NCBI GenBank assembly: GCA_025923995.1
Contig: JAICEW010000031.1
Span: 1-32,223, forward strand
Direction: 5' to 3'
DNA: 32,223 nucleotides
Source: Vicinamibacteria bacterium
GTDB taxonomy: Bacteria; Acidobacteriota; Vicinamibacteria; Fen-336
In this document: positions 24,257 through 30,457 of the stretch, in pieces
How positions within the stretch are numbered: position 1 is the stretch's first letter
Layout of the letters: every line of letters begins with the position of its first letter
Position numbers and translations under genes: made by a program
Notes under the pieces: model-generated
What the model was told of the DNA's origin: nothing
The model's input: only the letters and a program-made list of their open reading frames with translations
The model's database searches: none

Positions 24257-24844
24257 ATGAGAACCACCGCCGCGATCCTGTCCGGGCTGTTGCTGATCGC
24301 TTCCGCCGCGCTGGCCCAGACGGCCGACCTCCCGCCAGGCTGGCTGCGGGCCGGGGACCATCCCGCGGACTACGAGATGGGGATGGATCCCCATGGCGGC
24401 CAGGCCGGCCGGAGCTGTGCCTTCATTCGCGCCGCCGAGGCAGACCCCCAGGGCTTCGGCACCCTGATGCAGATGTTCGATGCGAGCGAGTACGCGGGGA
24501 AGCGCCTGCGCCTGTCCGCCACCGTCCGCTGGGAGGGGATCACCGACTGGGCGGGGCTCTGGATGCGGATCGACGGCGCGACGCCGCCCGGATCGTCGGC
24601 GCCCGCGATGCTCGGGTTCGACAACATGCGCGACCGGGCCCTGACGGGCACCTCGGGCTGGGCTCCGCAGGCGGTCGTGCTGGACGTGCCCGCCGAGGCG
24701 CGGGGGATCGCGTTCGGCATCCTGCTCCACGGACCGGGCCAGGCGTGGGTGGACGACTTGAAGCTGGAGCCCGTCGATGCGAACGTGAAGGTGACGGGAA
24801 CGTTCGTCCTCTCGAAGAAGCCCAACCTGACGTTCGACAAGTGA
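24257..24844 (+). CDS. Secreted protein of unknown function, paralogue A
   Basis: A 195-residue exported protein. The signal peptide is about 1-20 (ILSGLLLIASAALA, then QTADLPPGW). The mature part looks like one beta-rich domain with FGTLMQMFDASEYAGKRLRLSATV, WAGLWMRIDG, LGFDNMRDRAL and GIAFGILLHGPGQAWVDD. The pattern of alternating hydrophobic strands and a closing WVDDLKLEPV is like jelly-roll or carbohydrate-binding-type sandwiches, but I cannot name the family. It ends in LSKKPNLTFDK. The next gene encodes a clear paralogue and overlaps this stop. An ECF sigma/anti-sigma pair follows, suggesting a shared envelope-stress or signalling unit (inference). Confidence 0.85.
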   Translation: MRTTAAILSGLLLIASAALAQTADLPPGWLRAGDHPADYEMGMDPHGGQAGRSCAFIRAAEADPQGFGTLMQMFDASEYAGKRLRLSATVRWEGITDWAGLWMRIDGATPPGSSAPAMLGFDNMRDRALTGTSGWAPQAVVLDVPAEARGIAFGILLHGPGQAWVDDLKLEPVDANVKVTGTFVLSKKPNLTFDK

Positions 24845-25395
24845 CTCGCATCGCCGCCGTCCTCGTCGCGCTCGTGCTCGCCCCGCCGGCCGCCGCCGGC
24901 GACCTGCCGCCGGGGTGGTTCCATGCCGGAGACCGTCCCGACGAGTACGAGTCGGGCGTCGAGGCCGTCGCCGGGCGCGCCGGCCGGACGGCCTTCATCC
25001 GCGGCCGGAGCAGCAGTCCGGGGGGATTCGGGACGCTCATGCAGAACATCGCGTCCGACGACTACCGCGGCCGGCGCGTCCGCTTCTCCGCGGAGGTCAA
25101 GACGGCCGGCGTCGCGCAGTGGGCGGGGCTGTGGATGCGCGTCGACGGGGCGTCCGGCGTGCTGGCGTTCGACAACATGAACCAGCGCCCGATCAAGGGG
25201 CACCGCGACTGGGCACGATACGACGTGGTGCTCGACGTGCCCGCCGCGGCGCAAGGGATCGCGTTCGGCCTGCTGCTCACGGGTCCGGGCCAGGCGTGGA
25301 TGAGCGGCCTGCGGCTGGAGGCGGTCGGGGAAGGCGTGCCCACGACGGACGCGCTCGCGCTGCCCAAACGGCCGAACCTGAGCTTCGAGCGCTGA
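24841..25395 (+). CDS. Secreted protein of unknown function, paralogue B
   Basis: A 184-residue exported protein with signal peptide about 1-19 (VALVLAPPAAA, then GDLPPGW). It aligns along its whole length with paralogue A: DLPPGW, GFGTLMQ, WAGLWMRVDG, LAFDNMNQRPIKG, VVLDVPAAAQGIAFG, GPGQAW and a C-terminal LPKRPNLSFER. This marks a tandem duplication with diverged loops; A has an extra TPPGSSAP insertion after WMRIDGA. The start is GTG 24841, which overlaps the stop of A as GTGA, so translation is coupled. Confidence 0.85.
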   Translation: MTRIAAVLVALVLAPPAAAGDLPPGWFHAGDRPDEYESGVEAVAGRAGRTAFIRGRSSSPGGFGTLMQNIASDDYRGRRVRFSAEVKTAGVAQWAGLWMRVDGASGVLAFDNMNQRPIKGHRDWARYDVVLDVPAAAQGIAFGLLLTGPGQAWMSGLRLEAVGEGVPTTDALALPKRPNLSFER

Positions 25396-25413
25396 GGCGC
25401 GCCGCTCACCTGG

Positions 25414-26034
25414 GTGGCGGGCGTGAAGCATGACACCGCGACCGGCGAGGCCGACGCGAGCGACGAGCGCCTGGCCCGGCGGTTCCTCGCCGGAGATGCG
25501 GCCGCCTTTGAGGAGATCGTCCGGCGCCACCGCGACGCGGTGTACCGCTTCGTGCGATGGCAGCTCGGCGCGGCCCGGCACGAGGCCGAGGACGCGACCC
25601 AGGACGCGCTCGTCGAGGTGTTCCGCTCGCTGCCGCGCTATGCGGGGCGCTCGCGCCTGCGGACCTGGATCCTGGGCCTGGCCCGCAACGTGTGCCTGCG
25701 CCGGCGCCGCGCGTCGGCCCGGCTCCTGCCGGTGCCGCTTCAGCGGGCCGAAGACGAGGCGCTCCGAGCGATCCCGGACGCGGGAGCCGATCTCGAGGCC
25801 CTGCTGTCGCGCCGCGAGACGACGGACCGCGTGCGGGCCGGGATCGACGGCTTGAGCCCGGAGCATCGCGTCGTCGTGCTGCTGCGCGAGGTCGAGGGGC
25901 TGTCCTACGAGGAGATCGCGTCGGTGCTGGAGGTGCCGCTGGGGACGGTGCGCTCGCGGCTCCACAACGCGCGCGCGGCGCTCGCGATCTCGCTCTGTAC
26001 GCTCGCTCCGGCGGGCACGAAGGAAATCGGATGA
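25414..26034 (+). CDS. ECF-type RNA polymerase sigma factor
   Basis: A 206-residue sigma-70 family factor with region 2 (about 27-100; RFLAGDAAAFEEIVRRH, EDATQDALVEVF, LRTWILGLARNVC) and region 4 (about 138-190; LSPEHRVVVLLREVEGLSYEEIASVLEVPLGTVRSRLHNAR, written here in parts as LSPEHRV and GTVRSRLHNAR). There is no region 3, as expected for ECF factors. The start may be GTG 25414 or GTG 25423, nine bases later; neither has a strong Shine-Dalgarno. Its stop overlaps the anti-sigma start (ATGA), the classical arrangement for a coupled sigma/anti-sigma pair. Confidence 0.95.
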   Translation: MAGVKHDTATGEADASDERLARRFLAGDAAAFEEIVRRHRDAVYRFVRWQLGAARHEAEDATQDALVEVFRSLPRYAGRSRLRTWILGLARNVCLRRRRASARLLPVPLQRAEDEALRAIPDAGADLEALLSRRETTDRVRAGIDGLSPEHRVVVLLREVEGLSYEEIASVLEVPLGTVRSRLHNARAALAISLCTLAPAGTKEIG

Positions 26035-26576
26035 TCGCGATGGACTGCAGGACGGCGGGCGAGGCGCTGAGCCCGTGGATCGACGGCGAGCTGCCGGAGG
26101 CCGAAGCCGCAGCGGTGGCCGCACATCTGGCCACGTGCGACGCCTGCAGGCGTCGTCGGGCGCTGCTGGCCGGCATCGGTGCCGCCATCAGGGAGCTGCC
26201 CGCGGAACGCGTCTCGGCCACGTTCGAGGATGCGTGGCTCCGCCGGCTGGCGGCCGGGCGCAGGCCGGTTCCTCGTCGGCGCATGGTCCTGGTCGCCGCG
26301 GGGCTGGCAGCCGTGCTGGGCGCGGGCTGGTGGCTGCGGCCCGAGCGGCCGGCGACGGGGCTGGGCGTCATCGCTCGAGCGCCGAAGACGCCGGAGCGGC
26401 GCGCGGCCGGCGTGCCGGCGCTCGACTGCGGGCTCGGCCGGACGGGCGGCCGCTGCCGCGTCGAGACGCCGTGCGCCAGCCCCGCCTCCTGCGGGCGGGC
26501 CGCGAGCCATGACGCGAGCCGGATGGCTCGCGACGCCGGATCGCTGTCGGCAGGGATGCGGACCGGGATGCCCTGA
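26031..26576 (+). CDS. Zinc-finger anti-sigma factor, membrane-anchored
   Basis: A 181-residue anti-sigma factor. The N-terminal zf-HC2 domain has C6 (MDCRTAGEAL), H32, C36 and C39 (HLATCDAC), with SPWIDGELPEAEAAAVAAHL between them as in known anti-sigma domains. One TM helix spans about 85-102 (MVLVAAGLAAVLGAGWWL). The outside tail (103-181) has no known domain but carries four Cys in 22 residues (C133, C142, C148, C154). It should hold the upstream sigma factor until an envelope signal arrives; the Cys tail is a candidate redox or metal sensor (inference). The overlap with the sigma gene makes its expression stoichiometric. Confidence 0.85.
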   Translation: MIAMDCRTAGEALSPWIDGELPEAEAAAVAAHLATCDACRRRRALLAGIGAAIRELPAERVSATFEDAWLRRLAAGRRPVPRRRMVLVAAGLAAVLGAGWWLRPERPATGLGVIARAPKTPERRAAGVPALDCGLGRTGGRCRVETPCASPASCGRAASHDASRMARDAGSLSAGMRTGMP

Positions 26577-26601
26577 TCCGGGCGCGGTGGCGGGCCCAGC
26601 G

Positions 26602-26607
26602 TACAAT
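26602..26607 (+). promoter_or_regulatory. -10-like hexamer TACAAT before the Ppx/GppA gene
   Basis: TACAAT, one base from TATAAT, lies nine bases before ATG 26617, the same spacing as at the response regulator. No Shine-Dalgarno is present in the 40-nt gap from the anti-sigma gene, suggesting a leaderless transcript. Confidence 0.45.
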
Positions 26608-26616
26608 CGCCTGCCC

Positions 26617-28110
26617 ATGAGCGCGCCCGTCGCCGTCATCGACATCGGTTCCAACTCCGCGCGCGTCGTCGTCTACGAGCCGGAGGCGTCGGGGCATCTG
26701 CGTATCCGTGCCGGCACGCGCGCCGCGCTGCGCCTGGTGCGCGACGTGGACACGCAGCGCCGTCTCAGCGAGGACGCGATGGCGCGCGCCATGGACGCCC
26801 TGCGCGACTTCCGGGCCATCGCGCTGGGGGCGGGCGCTTCGCGCGTGGTGGCCGTCGCGACCGCGGCCATGCGCGACGCGGACAATGGCACGGTGTTCCT
26901 GGAGCGCGTGCGGCGCGAGCTCGGCATCGAGGTCGAGCTGATCGACGGCGACCGCGAGGCGCGCTACGGGTTCGTGGGCGCGGTGCGCGGCCTGCCGGTG
27001 GACGACGGGCTCGTGTTCGACATGGGCGGTGGCAGCATGCAGGTGTCCCGCTTCCGCGGGCGGGCGCTCACGAAGGACTGGAGCCTGCCGCTGGGCTCGC
27101 TGCGCCTGTCGCAGACGTTCCTCGAGAGCGACCCGCCGAAGTCGGGCGAGGTGCGCAAGCTCAAGGCGCACGTGCGCGAGCTGCTGCAGGACGCGCACAT
27201 CCCGAAGCTGCGGGCGGGGGAGACGCTCGTCGGCACCGGCGGCACCGTCCGCAACCTGGCCAAGATCGACCGCCGCGGGCGCGGCTACCCGATCACGCGC
27301 CTGCACGGGTACTCGGTCACCCGCCGGCACCTGCACGACGCGGTGGCGCGCGTCGCAGAGACGCCGCTGCGGAAGCGCGACTCGATCCCCGGCCTCTCGG
27401 ACGAGCGGGCGGACTCGATCGTGGGCGGCGCGCTCGGGATCGAGACGCTGGTGGAGGCGGTCGAGGCCTCGGCGATCCTCGTCTCCGGCCAGGGCGTGCG
27501 CGAGGGCATCGCGTACTCGCTGATGGCGCCCACGGTGCCGGACTCTTCATCGGTGCGCCGCGAGGCGCTGGGCGCGCTGACCGCGCGCTTCTCCGCCTGG
27601 GACGCGGAAGCCGCCGTGCGCCGCCGGTCGGTGGCCGCGCAGCTGGCGGCCGCGCTGCTCGGCGGCGACTCCGAGCTCGCCGAGTCGGCCGCGGACGCCG
27701 CGTTCGTCCTCGACATCGGCCGCAGCGTGGACTTCTTCGAGCGCTACGAGCACGCGGCCGACATCGTCCTGGCCACGGACCTGGACGGCTTCTCGCACCG
27801 CGAGATGGCCCTGCTGTCGGCCATCCTGCGCACCGGGCGCGACGAGAACGCGGACCTGAAGCCGCTGAGCCCGATCCTGAAGGGCGACGAGCGCGCGGCG
27901 GTCGAGCGTGCCGCGATGGTGCTGGCGCTGGCCGACGACATCGAGGAGCGTTGCGCGCGCGGCACCGCGATCACCGTGGGGTGCGAGGTGGCGCGGCACG
28001 AGGTGCGCCTGGACGTGCCGGCCCTGGCCGGCTGGCGTGCGCGCCAGATGGGGCCCCGGTTCGAGAGGGCGTTCGGGAAGCGGCTGGTGGTGCTGGCGGG
28101 CGGGACGTAA
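26617..28110 (+). CDS. Ppx/GppA-type exopolyphosphatase / pppGpp phosphatase
   Basis: A 497-residue cytoplasmic phosphatase of the ASKHA fold, near the usual family length. N-terminal motifs are AVIDIGSNSARV (6-17), the catalytic glutamate E114 (GDREARYGF), DMGGGSMQVS (135-144) and GTGGTVRNLAK (206-216). The C-terminal third (about 315-490) is a helical HD-type domain as in PPX/GppA (DIGRSVDFFERYEHAADIV, then FSHREMALLSAILR). It hydrolyses polyphosphate or pppGpp, tying into stringent and phosphate responses; sequence does not tell which. ATG 26617 is chosen because the IDIGSNS motif must be near the N-terminus and the frame upstream only shadows the anti-sigma gene. Confidence 0.93.
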   Translation: MSAPVAVIDIGSNSARVVVYEPEASGHLRIRAGTRAALRLVRDVDTQRRLSEDAMARAMDALRDFRAIALGAGASRVVAVATAAMRDADNGTVFLERVRRELGIEVELIDGDREARYGFVGAVRGLPVDDGLVFDMGGGSMQVSRFRGRALTKDWSLPLGSLRLSQTFLESDPPKSGEVRKLKAHVRELLQDAHIPKLRAGETLVGTGGTVRNLAKIDRRGRGYPITRLHGYSVTRRHLHDAVARVAETPLRKRDSIPGLSDERADSIVGGALGIETLVEAVEASAILVSGQGVREGIAYSLMAPTVPDSSSVRREALGALTARFSAWDAEAAVRRRSVAAQLAAALLGGDSELAESAADAAFVLDIGRSVDFFERYEHAADIVLATDLDGFSHREMALLSAILRTGRDENADLKPLSPILKGDERAAVERAAMVLALADDIEERCARGTAITVGCEVARHEVRLDVPALAGWRARQMGPRFERAFGKRLVVLAGGT

Positions 28111-28124
28111 GCGCGCGCGATCCG

Positions 28125-28153
28125 TTGCGCGGTCCGCCGACGCAAACCACAAT
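28125..28153 (+). promoter_or_regulatory. Possible weak promoter before the first sulfatase-TPR gene
   Basis: TTGCGC (28125-28130) and CACAAT (28148-28153) are 17 nt apart, the ideal spacing, but match consensus at only three and four positions. The hexamer ends 6 nt before GTG 28160, again a leaderless layout. Confidence 0.3.
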
Positions 28154-28159
28154 GACCTC

Positions 28160-30457
28160 GTGAAGCGCGTCGGTGTCGTTCTCGCGCTGGCGGCCGCTGC
28201 CCTCGCGGCCTGGGTGGCCCTCGCCCGTCCGCGATGGGCGTCGCGCGTCCTTCCGTCGCGCGGCCCGCGGAACGTGCTCATCGTCACGCTCGACACGCTG
28301 CGGGCCGACCACCTGGGCGCGTACGGCTACGCGGCCGCGCAGACGCCGCGGCTCGACGCGCTGGCCGGCTCGGGCCTGCGCTTCACGCAGGCCACGACCG
28401 TCGTCCCGCTGACCCTGCCCGCGCACTCGTCGCTCTTCACCGGCACGTTCCCGGGCTGGCACGGCGTGCGCGACAACGGCGGCTTCTACCTGGGCGACGA
28501 CCAGGTGACGCTGGCCGAGGTGCTCCGCGAGCGCGGGTTCCGCACGGGCGCGTTCGTGAGTGCGTTCGTGCTCGATCGGCGCTGGGGGATCGGGCAGGGC
28601 TTCGAGCGCTTCCACGACGAGTTCGACCTGGACGCGTTCGGCGACGCGCCCGGGCTCGACACCATCCAGCGGTCGGGCGCCCAGACGGTCGACCAGGCGG
28701 TCGCGTGGCTCGCGGCCGATCGCGAGCGTCCGTTCTTCGCCTGGGTGCACCTCTACGATCCGCACGCGCCCTACGATGCGCCCGAGCCGTACCGCTCGCG
28801 GTTCCCGGGCACGATGGTGGGCGCGTACGACGCCGAGATCGCGGCGACCGATGCGCAGGTCGGCCGGCTGCTGGACGCGCTCGAGGCGCAGGACCGCCGC
28901 ACCGACACCCTGGTCGTGGTCCTGGCGGACCACGGCGAGATGCTGGACGAACACGAGGAGCAGGCGCACGGCTTCTTCGTCTACGACGCGGCGGTGCGCA
29001 TCCCGCTGATCGTCGCGGGCCCGGGCGTGCCGTCGCGCGTGGTGGCCGATCAGGTCCGCATCGTGGACGTGATGCCGACCGTGCTCGACCTGCTGGGCGT
29101 GGCGCAGCCGAAGGCGGTCCAGGGCGTGAGCCTCCGGCCGCTGGCCCGCGGCGAGCCGCTCCCGCTCGTCGCGCGGTCGGAGAGCTGGTACCCGCGCTAC
29201 CACTACGGATGGAGCGAGCTGCAGTCGATCCAGGACGGGCGGTTCAAGTACATCCGCGCGCCGCGGCCGGAGCTGTACGACCTGGCGGCCGATCCGCGCG
29301 AGACCAACGACCTCTCGCGGCAGGATCCGCAGCGGCTGGCCGCGATGGACAAGGCGCTCCGCGCCGAGATCGACAGGACCGCCAGCGCGACCGCCGCGAA
29401 GGGTCCGCAGGTCGTGGACGCCGAGACGGAGGAGCGGCTGGCCGCCCTCGGCTACGTCGGGGGCAGCGTGAGCGCGCGCCACCTGGAGGACCGGCCGCGC
29501 GGCGATCCCAAGGACAAGATCGGCCTCTACAACCAGATGAAGCTGGCGGGCACCGACTCGAGCGAAGGCCGCTACGACGACGCGATCGCCCGCGTGAGGC
29601 AGGTCCTGACGGCGGATCCGGAAGTGGTCGAGGCCTACATGCTGCTCGGCAACTTCCTCAAGAAGTCGAAGCGCCCCGACGACGCCCTCGCGGCCTACCG
29701 CCAGGCGCTCACGCTCGATGCGGAGCACCAGGGCGCGCTGTTCAGCCTGGCCCTCGCCTACAAGGACCAGGACCGTCTGGAGGAGGCCCGCGTCGGGTTC
29801 GAGCGGGCCCGCGAGCTCGACCCGCGCAACGGCAAGGTGCTCTGGCAGCTCGCGGACATCGCGTTGCGCCAGCACCAGCCGGAGCGCGCCGAGACGATCG
29901 TCCAGGACGCGCTCACGCGACGCGTGGACGCGCACCGGTTCCTGCTGAAGCGGGCCGAGGGGCTGATCGAGCGCCAGCGCTACGACGAGGCGGAGAAGGC
30001 GCTGCGGGAGGCGCTCGAGAAGAAGGCGGACCTGCCGACCGCGCACTACCACCTCGGGCTCGTCTACGAGGCGCGCAACCAGCCCGACCGCGCGATCGCG
30101 GAGTACGAGGCCGAGCTGGCGCGCAGCGCCAAGGCCTACCGCGCGGCGTTCAACCTGGCCAAGCTGCTGCAGTCGGCCGGACGCCTGGACGAAGCCGTCC
30201 GCCGGTACCGCCAGGCGGTCGAGACGCAGGCGGGCTTCGGGACCGGCCAGCTGTACCTGGCCAAGGCCCTGCTCGACACCGGAGACCTGGCGGGCGCGGA
30301 GCAGTGGGCGCGCAAGGGCCTCGAGTCGAGCCCGGACGCGCGCATCGCGCCGCTGGGGCACTTCGTCCTGGCCGACGTGTACAACCGGCAGGGGCGCCGC
30401 GCGGACGCGGAGCGCGAGGTGGCCCGCGCGCGCCGCCTGCAGAAGAGCGCTCTTTGA
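28160..30457 (+). CDS. Sulfatase-fold (alkaline phosphatase superfamily) protein with C-terminal TPR repeats
   Basis: A 765-residue membrane-anchored protein. An N-terminal hydrophobic helix (about 4-21) precedes the sulfatase domain (about 36-440). Metal ligands are D45 (VTLDTLRADH) and D257/H258 (LADHGEMLDEHEEQAHGFF, with H270). The nucleophile position reads T85-L-P-A-H89, so it lacks the Cys/Ser-X-Pro-X-Arg needed for formylglycine; Thr may act instead, as in LtaS- or EptA-type transferases of this superfamily. About seven to eight TPR units follow (465-765; AEKALREAL, DRAIAEYEAEL). The GTG start is preferred because the signal helix begins there; ATG 28152 is out of frame. The role may be in envelope glycan or lipid modification (inference). 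Confidence 0.88.
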   Translation: MKRVGVVLALAAAALAAWVALARPRWASRVLPSRGPRNVLIVTLDTLRADHLGAYGYAAAQTPRLDALAGSGLRFTQATTVVPLTLPAHSSLFTGTFPGWHGVRDNGGFYLGDDQVTLAEVLRERGFRTGAFVSAFVLDRRWGIGQGFERFHDEFDLDAFGDAPGLDTIQRSGAQTVDQAVAWLAADRERPFFAWVHLYDPHAPYDAPEPYRSRFPGTMVGAYDAEIAATDAQVGRLLDALEAQDRRTDTLVVVLADHGEMLDEHEEQAHGFFVYDAAVRIPLIVAGPGVPSRVVADQVRIVDVMPTVLDLLGVAQPKAVQGVSLRPLARGEPLPLVARSESWYPRYHYGWSELQSIQDGRFKYIRAPRPELYDLAADPRETNDLSRQDPQRLAAMDKALRAEIDRTASATAAKGPQVVDAETEERLAALGYVGGSVSARHLEDRPRGDPKDKIGLYNQMKLAGTDSSEGRYDDAIARVRQVLTADPEVVEAYMLLGNFLKKSKRPDDALAAYRQALTLDAEHQGALFSLALAYKDQDRLEEARVGFERARELDPRNGKVLWQLADIALRQHQPERAETIVQDALTRRVDAHRFLLKRAEGLIERQRYDEAEKALREALEKKADLPTAHYHLGLVYEARNQPDRAIAEYEAELARSAKAYRAAFNLAKLLQSAGRLDEAVRRYRQAVETQAGFGTGQLYLAKALLDTGDLAGAEQWARKGLESSPDARIAPLGHFVLADVYNRQGRRADAEREVARARRLQKSAL

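Noticed and set aside
21592-24267. Minus-strand open frame of about 890 codons opposite the NTT-like gene
   Set aside because: Antisense shadow; its last part merely reads the glutathione peroxidase gene in a wrong frame.
27971-30361. Minus-strand open frame of about 800 codons opposite the first sulfatase-TPR gene
   Set aside because: The plus-strand protein has full catalytic and TPR motifs; the minus frame has none.
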